A stretch of 64,000 nucleotides of DNA from Tricholoma matsutake (taxonomy: Eukaryota; Basidiomycota; Agaricomycetes; Agaricales; Tricholomataceae): positions 1,054,001-1,118,000 of the forward strand of contig AP026547.1 in NCBI GenBank assembly GCA_026075535.2. Direction: 5' to 3'. A model generated the notes under the pieces. It saw only the letters and a list, made by a program, of their open reading frames with translations, did not search any database and was not told where the DNA came from. This document shows positions 46,407 to 58,300 of this stretch, piece by piece (the stretch's first letter is position 1; each line of letters starts with the position of its first letter). The position numbers and the translations under genes are program-made.

Positions 46407-46720
46407 ACCACCCCCAACTCACAATTGTGAGCAAGGGGGGGTGGTGGAGGTGATGTGGCAGCCATTGCAAGAGAAACAGACCAAGAACCACCCCCACCTC
46501 GCATTTGCAAGTGAGAGGGGGTGGTAGTCATGATGTGGCGGCCGTTGCGAGAGAAACAGACCATGAACCACCCCCACCTCACATTTGCAAGCGAGAGGGG
46601 GTGGTAGTTGTGACATGGCAGCCGTTGTGAGAGAAACAGATCATGAACCACCCCCACCTCGCATTTGTGAGCGAGAGGGGGTGGTAGTCATGATGTGGCA
46701 GCGCTCCCGAGTGAAATGAA
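46407..46720. repeat. 80-bp tandem repeat, four units, each with a GC-rich hairpin
   Basis: Units start at 46407, 46487, 46567 and 46647. Each contains ACCACCCCCACCTC facing GAGAGGGGGTGGT around a CATTTGCAAG-like loop, so each can form a hairpin, followed by a spacer with GAGAAACAGA. Units differ mainly by CG/TG/CA exchanges. Confidence 0.85.
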
Positions 46721-46724
46721 CCCA

Positions 46725-46880
46725 TCGTTGTCGTTGCCTAGTAGAAAAAACACCCCCACTCGCATTTAGAATGAGGGGGGCATGTTGGTAGCAGTTGTCG
46801 TCATTGTTGCCTAGTAGAAAAAACACCCCCCACTTGCATTTAGAACAAGGGGGGTATGTTGGTAGCAGTTGTTGTTGTTG
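46725..46880. repeat. 73-bp tandem repeat, two units
   Basis: TAGTAGAAAAAACACCCCC occurs at about 46739 and 46812, each followed by CATTTAGAA and GGGGGG..ATGTTGGTAGCAGTTG. Again a C-run faces a G-run. A (GTT)n stretch follows near 46870-46900. Confidence 0.8.
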
Positions 46881-47084
46881 TTGAGCCATTGTTGTTGTTG
46901 TTGACATTGATCAACAAAGTCATTTAATAAAACATGTGACTGTTGGACCGGTACCATGATACATGTAACACCATGGGTACGGGTATGGTTTTGCCTCAGG
47001 TGCAGAAATCCAAACCCATACCCATACCTGAGCATACCCATAAGCAGAAACACATGGTGTTACCCGTACCCAAGTCATGCCTTA

Positions 47085-48039
47085 GTGTTGCTTCTCAATG
47101 TCGTTCTTGCTGCTTGGTGTGCTGTGCAGTGTAGCATAAAATGTTGTATGGTTTCTTTGTTCCTTTGGCATGCTGGGCAGAATGGTGAGTCAGCTTTCCC
47201 AATGCAATCCAGTTCTTAGCTGCATCAGAATGCTGGCGGCTTTTCTTGGTATTGTTGCAATGGGTTTGAGGTACTTGTTTGATGCTGCAGTCGGATCTGT
47301 TTTTTTTTCATCTTGTTGTACCATGGTGATGATTGCCAGACTTTCTCATTTGAGTTCATTGTGGAGGGCATGCTTTACTGCCATTTTGCTGTGCAGCATA
47401 GATTTCCTCAGGAACTTTAGGAGGTCCTGCTAGGGGATGCTTCCTTCCATTATTGCCTTCTTAGCCTGCTCATCTGCCTGTTTGTTCCCCTCTATGCCAA
47501 TATATCCTAGTGTCCATCTGACTGTGATTTGAGCTCTGATGTGTTTCTTCTTCAGGGCTTCTAGGTTTTCGTGTAGGGTGTCTAGGATGTAGTGGTTCAT
47601 CTTAGGCTTCAATAGCTGAGTTGCTTTGATAGTTGCTTCATTGTCAATGCATATGGATGCTGAGTGCACCCCCCACTCATTGGAGATCAGCTTGATGGCC
47701 AGTACCATGCCTACTGCTTCTCCTTCACATACTGTGTGGTGTTTCTGTGAACCTAGTCTGTAGTGTAGCATTGCTTTCTTCCTTTCCGATCTATATAGCA
47801 CTGCTGCTGCTCCTATCTTGCCTTCCATTCCTGATCCATCTGGGAACACTTTTATGTCTGTGTGATCATTTTGAGCATCTTCCTTCGGATTTTCCTTACC
47901 TTTGGTGATGTTTATAGTTACTCATGGCTTCCATCTTGTTTTGAAGCATACTGCATTGATGGTTTTGATCTTTTGAGGCCATATGTTGTACTGGTGCATT
48001 AGGTCATGCATTTGGGTAGGATAGTGTTTGACAAGCCTC
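47085..48039 (-). pseudogene. LINE A ORF2: RNase H domain and C-terminal zinc motif
   Basis: Minus strand. RNase H: VFPDGSGMEGKIGAAAVLYR, CEGEAVGMVLAIKLISNEWG, SICIDNEATIKATQL and WTLGYIGIEGNKQADEQAKK (the D, E, D, D pattern is largely kept). After a stop near 47430 it continues with ATIPRKAASILMQLRTG and the C-terminal motif CPACQRNKETIQHFMLHC, shared by Tad1-like and related LINEs. The upstream end RLVKHYPTQMHDLMHQYNIW abuts the gypsy H 5' LTR. Confidence 0.85.
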
Positions 48040-48469
48040 TGTAAGGGGACTAGGGGGGTGCCCTGTGTGTTTTTCCTATTTTTTATGTTCATCCTATATT
48101 TTTCCTCACCTCATTTCCTTCTATTCTTCATTTTCTATGATTTTTCCGGATTTTATTACTAATTTTCCCTTTCTATCATGTTTGTACATGTTGACACTTT
48201 TATATTTAGAGGCGGAGTACCCCTTCCGACACCTACCCCTTGGTATGATGTCATTCGGCGGCCTTGATCCACCTATCTCCGCCTTTTTCTATTTTTAGGT
48301 TATATTTGATTTTTGTCGTCTTCACATATACTGGGCATCAGCAAGGGGATCCTTAGAGTTTTCTCTTTGGATTTCCCTTTGCTAGGTGTGTCCCCAATCC
48401 CTGTATTATGTAGTATAATTTTAACTTCGGATTTCCCTTTGCTAGAGGCTTAGGTTACCCTTATAGTAG
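48040..48469 (+). repeat. gypsy H 5' LTR with TATA box and predicted transcript start
   Basis: It begins TGTAAGGGGACTAGG and ends CCCTTATAGT. It carries CACATATACT (TATA at 48327-48330), and 25-28 bases further the AGAGTTTTCT at 48355-48364. That 10-mer is the exact complement of the sequence right after the LTR (48470-48479). Confidence 0.85.
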
Positions 48470-48479
48470 AAAACTCTCC
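48470..48479 (+). promoter_or_regulatory. candidate self-priming primer-binding site
   Basis: AGAAAACTCT directly follows the 5' LTR and is the reverse complement of AGAGTTTTCT at the predicted mRNA 5' end. In Tf1/sushi-type elements the mRNA 5' end folds back onto the primer-binding site and primes minus-strand synthesis. There is no TGG-type tRNA site here. Confidence 0.6.
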
Positions 48480-48631
48480 CCTAAGGCCCGAAAATCGCGA
48501 ACACACTGCCCAAGATAGGCAGGTACGGACTGGATGATGCTTCCCAAAGCTCCACAGAGTCCCTACACACCGTTCCAGATAATCTTGCCTTTATTACGCC
48601 ACCATTTTCACCAAACGCGCCCCCTAGCGAC

Positions 48632-49738
48632 ATGGACACATCAGAACGTTTCGACGTGCTTGAAAGCGATGTTTCTGGAATGCGCGCGCAAATCGACTCG
48701 CTTAAATCTACGATTGAAAACTTTGTTAGGACCCTCCAGACTAACCCTATGACCAATAGTTCCCCCTTTATGACTCCAAGCCCACCCAACAATGACGTTC
48801 TGCCAAACGCGATGTGCCCAGATCAAACCATCCCCCCCTGCTGAATTTAACAGTGCATGTGCACAGGACATGCATTCCTTAATTCCTGTGAGTTATACAT
48901 CAGTCTCCAGTCGCATCAATTCATCAATGAGGCTGCAAAAATTTATTGGGCCTTCACATACATGAAATCTGAATGCGCCTATCTCTATGTGGACTGTATC
49001 CTGTGTCAAACTAAAGAACTCAGTTCTCTACCCTTCTCCACTTGGGGTGACTTTCGAGCTGAGTTCATACACCACTTTTGTCCCCTCAATGAACACCACT
49101 GAGCAGTGACATGACTTGAGTCATCCACTTACCACCAGGGACATCGATCCATGGACAACTATATCGATGAGTTCAAGGATTTGGTGGACATGGCAGGATA
49201 TGGGAGTGGGTTACCAGTGGTGGTGAAGTTCTGATGGGGGCTCAACCAAGAAATTCAAGACCAGATTGCACAGATGTTGGAAGGACGCCCAGTGGACGAT
49301 GATATCTTTGCTTGGTATGAAGCTGCTTCACTCTGTGATGAGAACTGACTCACAAATGCGGCGTTTAATGCTGCATTCCGTGCTCCGAATACCACTCATA
49401 TGCCCTACACCTTCAATCGAAGCCTTCCCCACCCTAACCCCATTCCTGTTCGTCAAACTCCCACACCCACCGTCAACCTCCCAGTACCAATGGACGTTGA
49501 TGCAGCCCACAGCCATGCGCATAAGTTGGATCTCTGCTACCGTTGTGGAGAAACTGGACACAGGGCTGGAGCATGTCCCCATCATCAGGATATCTGCATG
49601 CTCACCCCCAAGGGACGAGATGAACTCCTGCAAGACTTGTTGGCACTTGTAGATGTTGAGGAAGCGAAGGATCAAGTTGCAGAGGAGATTAAGTTGGAAG
49701 TTGTAGAGGAGCAGGAGTTTCCTATTCGCAACGAGTGA
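48632..49738 (+). pseudogene. gypsy H Gag
   Basis: The start is chosen at ATG 48632 (MDTSERFDVLESDVSGMRAQ). Frame 2 runs through capsid sequence HAFLNSCELYISLQSHQFIN, AKIYWAFTYMKSECAYLYVD, FSTWGDFRAEFIHHFCPLNE and RSMDNYIDEFKDLVDMAGYG to the knuckle CYRCGETGHRAGACPHHQD near 49540-49590, ending TGA 49736-49738. Internal stops include TGA and TAA near 48842-48850, then TGA near 49100, 49110, 49233 and 49346, mostly where Arg is expected. Several Cys (SERAA to SECAY-type, VDRIL to VDCIL) also look like CGY-to-TGY changes. Pol follows in frame 1, a -1 relation. Confidence 0.82.
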
Positions 49739-52700
49739 ATCATATGCCCTCACTGCCTGTCCATAACTGCTTTGAAGTCTTATCAGTTGAATCCCTGGAG
49801 AATGAATCCATTTCTGTGACTGCTCCCCTCTCTGACCCTTCGAAGTTGGCTAAAGACATACCTGCTCTCCCCATCTCTCCTTCTACTCCACATCCCAAAA
49901 TTAAATCATGGGAGCGTAAACTACCATGCAAGTATATTGTGGCATCCACTCCCTCTGCACATTCCTTAAACCTAGCCATCGAACTGCAGATGACCGACAC
50001 TGGACAGATACTCGGTGTCTCTGCACTCCTGGACTCTGGTGCGACTGGTCTCTTCATCAATTCCCATCTGGTACAACAACATCGCCTAAATACTTGCTCA
50101 CTCACACGTCCGATACCTGTATATAACGTGGATGGATCCCCAAATGAAGCTGGTGCCATCTGAGAGGTTGCAGACCTGGTTCTCCATTACAAAGATCATA
50201 GTGAGCATGCCCTTTTTGCTGTCACTCAATTAGGAAAGCAAAAGGTGATTTTGGGATATCCATGGCTTCGAGACCATAACCCAGAGGTCGACTGGCGTAC
50301 TGGGGAGGTCACCATGAGCCAATGTCCATCCCGCTGTTGGACGTGTTTCACAGAAGCCAGGCAAGAACGTCGTGGACAGAAGGTGGCAATACGACGTACT
50401 CAGAAGTGTCGTGCTGGACCCCTGCCTATACCTGAAGTGGAATTGGAAGGGGTTCCTGATCTAATGCCGGACTTGGATGATGATGATGAGGACCCAGAGG
50501 AAGTGGAGGAGGGTGATCGGATCTTCTATACTGTGATTCACTCATCGCATGAGGTGTGTGCCACATCGAACATATCCCAACGCCTCGCCGAGGCCTTCCA
50601 CAAAAACAATGCTGCTAAATTGTCTACTAACTCCTTACTCCCTCATCTCCATGAGTTTGAAGATGTGTTCTCCAAGGAGTCATTCGACTCTCTTCCTGTG
50701 CGCAAGCCATGGGATCACATGATTGAACTCACCCCTGGCGCAACCCCTTCATCCTGCAAGGTCTATCCTCTCTCTCCGGAAGAACAATGGCAGCTTGACC
50801 AGTTCATCGACGAGCACCTGGCCTCTGGACGTATTCGACCATTGAAGTCACCCATGGCCTCTCCCTTTTTCTTTCTGAAGAAGAAGGATGGCTCACTTCG
50901 ACTGGTTCAAGACTACAGAAGGCTCAACAACATCACAGTCAAAAATCGCTACCCTCTACCCCTCATCTCTGAACTCATGAACCAGCTCCATGGAGCCCGA
51001 TACTTCACCAAGCTTGATGTCTGTTGGGGCTACAATAATGTGAGGATAAAGGAGGGAGATGAGTGGAAGGCAGCCTTTCGTACCAACCATGGTCTTTTTG
51101 AACTGCTTGTCATGTTCTTTGGCCTTACTAATAGCCCTGCCACCTTCCAGACCATGATGAACGACATCTTTCACAACCTCATCCTCAAAGGTGTTGTCTG
51201 CATCTATCTCGACGACATCCTCATCTTCACTCGCACGGTTGAAGAGCACTGTCGCATCACGTGCCTCATCCTAGAACAGCTTTGACGGTACAAACTCTAC
51301 CTTTGTCAAGACAAATGTGAGTTTGAGAAGACCAAGATCGAGTACCTTGGCCTGATTATCTCGGAGGGTCAAGTGGAGATGGATCCTATCAAGGTGAACG
51401 GGGTCACAGCTTGGCCGATGCCCATGAACAAGAAGGAGGTGCAGTCTTTCCTGGGCTTCATCAACTTCTACCGGCATTTTATCAAGGACTTCTCACATCA
51501 TGCACGACCACTGTTCAACTTGACAGGAAAGGAGGCATGGAGGTGGGATAATGCACAACAGGAGGCATTCGAAAAGCTTAAAGAGATGGTCACTTCCGCT
51601 CCCATCCTTACCTTTGCTGACAATTCGCATCCTTTTTGTGTAGAAGCCGACAGTTCTGACTTTGCGATGGGCGCCATGTTGTCTCAGCAGTCTCCAGAGG
51701 ACCAGAAGTGGCATCCTGTTGCATTCTACTCCAAAAGCCTTAGTGCTGTAGAGCGAAACTATGAGATCCATGACAAGGAGATGTTGGCAATAATGCGTGC
51801 GCTTGAGGAGTGGCGACACTTCCTTGAGGGTGCCCAACACAAGGTGGAAATTTGGATGGATCACAAGAATCTCGAGTACTTTATGACAGCCAAGAAATTG
51901 AACTGTCATCAAGCTTGTTGGTCCCTGTATCTATCCAGATTCGACTTCTCCTTGCACCACCGTCCGGGTTGCAGCATGGGGAAGACCGATGCCCTCTCCC
52001 GATGTCCAGACCATGGGGATGGCAGCGATGACAACCAAAACATTGTGTTGTTGCAGCCAGACCTGTTCACCATTCGGGCACTGGAAGGCATTGCACCCCA
52101 GGGCAAGGAGCGGGACATCCTACGTGACATTCATTGCACAAACCGTAGCGGTTTACATGAGGATGTTGTCACCCGAGCTGTTAAAGAACTGAGGAAGGGA
52201 TCGACCCTTTCCTTACATGCAGCAGAGTGGGCTGAAAAGGAGGACTTGTTGTATTTCAGGGATCGCATCTACATTCCCAATGACCCAGACCTTTGCCGGC
52301 GCATCATATCCCAACACCATGACTCACAGATTGCTGGCCATCCCGGATGCTGGAAGACCTTGGAGCTCACCTCACGGAACTATTGGTGGCCACAAATGTC
52401 ATGGCTCATTGGTCAGTATTGTCGCACTTGTGACCTTTGCTTATGCACCAAGGTTCCTCATCGCAAGCCTATTGGCAAGCTACACCCCCTTCCTGTTCCA
52501 GAGAGTCGTTGGGATGTCGTCAGTGTCGACTTTGTGGTGGAGTTACCAGAGTCAAACGGGTTTGATGCGGTGATGTGCACAGTTGACTCAGTGGGAAAAC
52601 GCGCTCACTTCATTCCCACTCACACCACTGTCAGTGCCCTAGGTGCCACTCGACTCTACCTCCACCACGTGTGGAAATTACATGGACTTCCTGGTGCTTT

Positions 52701-53637
52701 CCTCTCGGATCGTGGCCCTCAGTTCATGGCAGAGTTCACTCGTGAGCTGTACCGACTCCTGGGGATCAAACTCCTCACTTCAACTGCTTATCACCCACAA
52801 ACTGACAGCCAGACTGAGCAAGTCAACCAGGAACTGGAGCAGTACATCCGCATCTTTGTCAATGAACACCAGGACGATTGGGACGATCTCCTTCCCTTGG
52901 CCGAGTTTGGATACAACAACCATGTCCATGCTTCCACTCAACAGACCCCTTTCCTCTTAGACACTGGACAACATCCATGCATGGGATTCAAACCTCACCA
53001 AACTCCCTCACACATCGAGACGGTGAATGAGTTCACAGAACACATGCGGGATAGCTTGGAGGAGGCAAGGGTAGCCTTAGCAAAGGCAAAGGACGACATG
53101 GTGCAATTTTACAACCAGCGCCATTCCCCGACCCCTCAGTACAAGGTTGGTGATCGAGTTTATCTTGACTCCAGTGACATCTCCACTACACATCCATCCA
53201 AGAAACTCGCTCATCGCTTCTTGGGACCTTTCCCCATTGTCAAGTGTGTTGGAATGCATGCCTATCATCTACGCCTCCCAGCCTCCATGGCCAGACTCCA
53301 CCCTGTCTTCCATGTCATCAAACTGCTTCCAGCTCCCCCAGATCTGTTCCCGGGATGCCATTCACACCCACCACCACCACCTACAGTGATCGAGGGAGAA
53401 CCCCAATATGAAGTCGAATCAATCTTGGACAGCCATTTGCATCGAGGAAAACTACAGTATTTGGTACATTGGAAGGGTTATGGGTATGAGGAGAACTCAT
53501 GGGTCAAAGAGTCTGACATGAATGCCCCTTGGTTAATCAAGGAATTCCACCGACGGCACACTGCTGCACCACGTCGCATTCAAGTCACGGACTTTGGTCG
53601 TATGCAATTTCGAATGCATCGGGGCAATGCATCTTAG
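49735..53637 (+). pseudogene. gypsy H Pol: protease, RT, RNase H, integrase, chromodomain
   Basis: Frame 1. Protease: GVSALLDSGATGLFINSHLV (DSG intact). TGA at 50161-50163 (GAI*EVADL). RT: GSLRLVQDYRRLNNITVKNR, FTKLDVCWGYNNVRI (C where relatives have R) and VCIYLDDILIFTRTVEEH with intact YLDD. TGA at 51283-51285 (EQL*RYKLYL). RNase H: FCVEADSSDFAMGAMLSQ and EIWMDHKNLEYFM. Integrase: HDSQIAGHPGCWKT and CRTCDLC, VSVDFVVELPESNGFDAVM, LSDRGPQFMAEFTREL and DSQTEQVNQELEQYI, a complete DDE set. Chromodomain: EVESILDSHLHRGKLQYLVH WKGYGYEENSWV near 53410-53510. TAG at 53635-53637. It is only two nonsense codons away from a continuous pol frame, but not functional as is. Confidence 0.9.
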
Positions 53638-53648
53638 AGAGGGGGTGA

Positions 53649-54077
53649 TGTAAGGGGACTAGGGGGGGTGCCCTGTGTGTTTTTCCTATTTTTTATGTTC
53701 GTCCTATATTTTTCCTCACCTCATTTCCTTCTATTCTTCATTTTCTATGATTTTTCCGGATTTTATTACTAATTTTCCCTTTCTATCATGTTTGTACATG
53801 TTGACACTTTTATATTTAGAGGCGGAGTACCCCTTCTGACACCTACCCCTTGGTATGATGTCATTCGGCGGCCTTGATCCACCTATCTCCGCCTTTTTCT
53901 ATTTTTAGGTTATATTTGATTTTTGTCATCTTCACATATACTGGGCATCAGCAAGGGGATCCTTAGAGTTTTCTCTTCAGATTTCCCTTTGCTAGGTGTG
54001 TCCCCAATCCCTGTATTATGTAGTATAATTTTAACTTTGGATTTCCCTTTGCTAGAGGCTTGGGTTGCCCTTATAGT
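53649..54077 (+). repeat. gypsy H 3' LTR
   Basis: It is preceded by GAGAGGGGGTGA (polypurine tract). It matches the 5' LTR. At one site the two copies read TTGG and TCAG, which both derive from TCGG by C-to-T on opposite strands. It ends CCTTATAGT, then LINE A resumes with CTCCTTGCTG. Confidence 0.9.
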
Positions 54078-54842
54078 CTCCTTGCTGTGTTCATCACTGG
54101 CTTGTAGAGGGGATGTGTTGTGGGTAGCATAGCTAGCCGTACTGCTGCTCATTGGTGATGTTGTTGATGAACAGTTGGAAAGGTAGTAGGTTCACCATGC
54201 TGTCTAGAATGTCACTAGCTGTCATTTTCATAGTGCCCATTATCATGATAGCTGCGTTTTTCTGTATTGAAGCTAGTTTGTTGATGACTGCTTGTCCTTC
54301 TTGGCCCTCTTTCATTTTTTCCCTATGTTTCATTGTGGTGTAAGGAGAATGTCAGCCATGTATAGCATGCAGGGTATACCAATAGATAGGTATAGATGCC
54401 TAGTGTATTTTGCACTGACGACTCTTTAGGTTTGTGCCAGTCTGCTGAATTGGATGAGCCAGTCTTGACCTTTTGCCAGTGCAGCTGCACATTGTCCTTT
54501 CCAGTTGAGCTTGTTACCAATGGTTACACCCAGAAACTTGGCCGTGTCTTTGATGGGATGTGTTGGTTACCAAGTACTAGTGCTTGTCTTGGCATTGTGG
54601 TTCACTTTCTGGGGTTTAGTGGATGCGGGACTAGCTTTCTTTGTGATGTCTAGTAGTTGGAATTTCTCCATGCCAAATTTGCAGTTATGTTCTTTGGCCC
54701 ATTTGAAGACTCCTTTTGCTCTGTTCATAATGCCCTGTATCTTCTCATGGGTGATGGAGAAGTTCTTGCCTGTAACAATGATCATTGCATTGTCCACATA
54801 TAGGAGTATTCATTTGCCTATTCTCATGGCTGGTATATCCAG
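54078..54842 (-). pseudogene. LINE A ORF2: reverse transcriptase, palm and thumb part
   Basis: Minus strand: DIPAMRIGK, then LLYVDNAMIIVTGKNFSI (the YxDD box, second Asp replaced by Asn), NCKFGMEKFQLLDITKKASP, HYLYLSIGIPCMLY-type thumb sequence and AVINKLASIQKNAAIMIMGT, down to PLYKPVMNTAR at the gypsy H junction. Several stops and shifts. Upstream it continues at 61166 beyond LINE B. Confidence 0.8.
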
Positions 54843-54854
54843 GAGGTCAGTGTT
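54843..54854. repeat. LINE B target-site duplication, 3' side
   Basis: GAGGTCAGTGTT, identical to 61154-61165. The following T-run (to 54864) is the plus-strand image of the LINE B poly-A tail. Confidence 0.9.
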
Positions 54855-55350
54855 TTTTTTTTTTATTAGTGTTATTTTTCGGACCTCTCAGGGCGTACCC
54901 TATAATGGTCATTACATCTTAGAGTATCTATGTAAGGCCCCTTTTCCTTGACCTCTCCCCAGTCCTTGCCCCTCAGACAGCATGCCCTGGGCAATCGCTC
55001 CCCCTGAGGTCCGGTTCTTTACGCCGTTTAGGACTGCGGGCCCTTCATCGACCTCTTCTTTGGTTCGCTTGGTGTCCTTGCTGTTGAGTTTGCATGACTG
55101 TTAGTTGCCTGGCCATCTCATGGCAGGCATGTGTTGGATAGTGTGGGTGTGGGGTTTTGTCTGATTCTGGTACCTTTAGTCGCGTGCTTCGAAATTTCCA
55201 TAGTCCTCTGTGTTCCAGGCAGAATTTTATTTTATTTTGTTTTGTTTTGTTTTGTTGGTTTGGGGATATGCATGGCATCTGTAGTTGCTAACTCTTGAGT
55301 TTTGAGTTGAGATCGTCCCTGTAAAGTGGCATGCAAGAATATGTTCCTCA

Positions 55351-58300
55351 TTATATGTGATGTTCACCTTTGGTAGGGAGCAGCCATCCTGTTTTGTTCA
55401 CATAGCCAATTAGTGCTTTTACCCCTTTTTCCATGCTCAGTAGTGCTGGTAGGTCACTGGAGTCTCTTCTCATTTGGCAGTCTAGCTCATGCTGTTCCTT
55501 ATTGTAGGCCTCACATTCGAAGAGGAAGTGTATGATGGTCTCTTTTGCTGGTGGGCCTTGCCCTTGGCATGCTGCGCAATCGCTTGATTCTATTTTCTTG
55601 ATGTGATGCAAGTAGAAGTTCAGTGGTATGTGTCCCATGCATATCTGAGTCAGTAGACTGGCCTGTTGTCTCTTGAGACTTGACTGTATTTTAGTGTAGA
55701 GATTGTACAAGAATTTTGGGTCTAGTCGACTCAGCTTTGGTTGGCGTGGAGATGCTAGCCATATCTCCTTTTCTCTGTCTTTTAGTTCATGGTGATACCT
55801 CTGCTTTACTGCTGCTACACTTCTTGGCAGTTTACCTCGTAAAATGGGTGGTAGCATGTGCCAGGGGCTAGATTTGCCTTGGGCTGCTCTTTTCGCTTCT
55901 TCGTCGACTTTTTCGTTGCCTTGCACCCCGCTATGTCCCGATATCCAGGCCAGATGGAAGCGCTTTGTATTGGGGTTTACGTTGGTTGCATTGACACTTT
56001 CTGCGATAGTCAGTAGGTCCTCGATAAGGTATTGGGTGGTGGTAGCTTTGCGCATCTTGATCCTTTTGATGAGAGCTTGGCTGTCTGTTAGTATGGATAT
56101 CGGGAGTTGTCCTGCTATGTGCTCTGATTTGATCATCCAGATACCTAATAGCGCCCCTACCACCTCTGCTTCAAATGATGTGTACTTGTTTGTGCTTCCC
56201 AGGTGGTATCTCAGCACCTTGGATGGTGTGTGCCTACCCTTTCTATACATTACCGCTGCCACTCCTATACGTCCATCCATACCCGATCCATCTGTGAATA
56301 CTTTGATTTCTGGTGTGCTGTCAGCTTCATTGCGTATAGAGGAGTCTCGATCCTCAGCTATCTCTGTGGTGAAAGTCATGAGAGTATATGTGGGAGGGTG
56401 GGGATTGGGCATTATGCTCTCTATTCTGTCTGGGTGCATCCCCGGGAAGTGGTCCAACAGCTTGTGTAGAGGTGTGCGATGTTTCCTTGCGTGAATAGTA
56501 TGATATTCACATATTATGTGGTGTAGTGGGTGTGTCTCTGGTAGTGTGCATATTCGCACTATAGATCTGTGGCATGCCTTTAGCATGGTTAGCTCTAGTG
56601 GGAGAATGCCTGCATGTAGATCCAGCGTGTCAGTTGGGGTGGTGCGAAGTGCCCCATTTATTGCCAGGGTGGCTATTCGCTGTACTTTGGTTAGCTGGTG
56701 TAGTACCCTCATTGATCCTGTCCTTTGCTTTGCTCCTGGAATTGTCCTTGGGGGGTTGTACCATATCTCCACCCCGTATGTCATTTTTGGTATGGCCACC
56801 ATCATGTAGAGCTGGCGCATTAGTTTTGGCGAGAGTCCTACCTCTGTCCTCGCGAGGCATCGGCATTGCATCACCCACTTGGTGGCGCTGTCTATGGCCC
56901 TATCTTCGTGTTTCCTCCATGTTAGCTTGTCATCGATGACTATACCAAGGTACTTGTAGCTGTCGACCGTCTTGACTTCCCTGCCTTGTAGTGTTAGTCT
57001 CAGTTTATGTAGTGGACGTGTACCTCCATTCAGGGACTTTGTTTTCTTATGACCTAAATGCATTACCGCTAGTTTGCTGATTTCAAACCTAGAGTTGTGG
57101 TCTGCCAACCACTGTAGTGCTCCATCTTCTTTCTCCATGAGTTCTTGGATGCTCTGGGTGGTTTCCTCGAAATCCTTGCCAACAGCCATTACCATCACAT
57201 TGTTGATGTATCCTAGTGCTTGCAGAGTGTCGTTTAGCTCCAGTAGATCTGCATTGTAGAAGTTAAAGACTGGTAGGGATACTGGGTCACCTTGCCCTAC
57301 TCCATTGTCTATAGGTATCCATTCCGAGATGTAGTCGTCGAATTTCAGTTGCGTTGTCTGGCCCCTCAGCAGTCGCTCTATGAATTTTACTATTGTTTCA
57401 GGGACTCGTCTCTTCTTCATGTTGTGTAGTAGTCATTCTGTTACTGCATTGGGGAATGCCCCTTCGATGTCTAGAAAGAGAAGCGATACTACTTTTCCTT
57501 TCCTCCATGCTTTTTTGACCCAATGGATTAGCAAGTGTACTGCGTCAGTCGTGCTTCTGCAGGGTCTTCCTCCAAAGTGTGTGTCTGGCAGTAGTTGGTG
57601 TTGCTCTGTAACTGAGATCAGGTTTTCTGAGATTACCGCTGTGAGTACCTTGGCCATAGTGCATAGTAATGCAATGGGGTGATACACTTTGGCTACTTCA
57701 TAACTTGGTTTTCCCGGTTTCCTCAGTATGCACGTCGTGGATTCCTGCCACCCCTGGTAGTAGACTCCATGACTCGGTATTGCCCTGCATATTGGTAGTA
57801 GGTATGGGACTATGAGGTTGGCTGTTTTTTGTAGAACGATGTTTGGTATGTTGTCTGGTCCTGGTGCTTTGTATGGGGATAGCTTCGCTATGTGCATGTG
57901 GATCTGTTCCTCCGTTATTGTTGCTGGTAAAGGGATCAGGTCAGGGTAGTGGTATTCCTGTGGTACCATTGTTCCCGTTGGCTTTGGTGGAAAGAAGGCC
58001 TCTGCGAGGGCCTTGGCTTTGCCCTCATTTGTGTTTACCTCCCTTAGTAGTCCATCGCCTCTCTTTACTTTTAGTGAGGGTATTCTCGTCTGTCCTCCAT
58101 CACCTATTGGGTTAGAAATGAATTTGTTTGCCATCCATATGTCTGAGCTGTCCACATTTTCAAGGTAGTCGTTCCAGTGGTCCATCTTGGCCTTGATGAT
58201 GTCCTCTGCGTATCTTTGGCGGGCCTGGCATAGTGCTTGGTGACTTGGGTGTTTGTTCACTGCTCGATTTCTATATGATTTGGCTCGTAACCTGTTGACT

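Larger units (their letters stand above)
46238..47084. mobile_element. 847-bp hAT-type non-autonomous element
   Basis: Flanked by a perfect 8-bp duplication GTGTTGCT (46230-46237 and 47085-47092). Terminal inverted repeats are TAGGGCATGACTCAGG and TAAGGCATGACTTGGG. The subterminal parts are rich in ATGGGTA/TACCC motifs on both sides. No coding capacity. The middle holds two tandem arrays (46407-46720 and 46725-46880). The 8-bp duplication and TAGGG start fit hAT. Confidence 0.82.
48040..54077 (+). mobile_element. gypsy H: Ty3/gypsy chromovirus, about 6.0 kb, youngest-looking LTR element
   Basis: LTRs at 48040-48469 and 53649-54077 differ at fewer than ten sites, mostly CpG. Order: gag, protease, RT, RNase H, integrase, chromodomain. 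The host LINE A sequence ACAAGC-CTC-CTTGCTG is split with CTC on both sides. That is a short duplication; a canonical 5-bp one is not resolved. It has few stops, all TGA in pol. The junction with LINE A is frame-consistent (NTAR/RLVKH). Confidence 0.92.

Noticed and set aside
46407..46880. CRISPR-like array
   Set aside because: Units are head-to-tail tandem repeats without unique spacers, inside a eukaryotic transposon.
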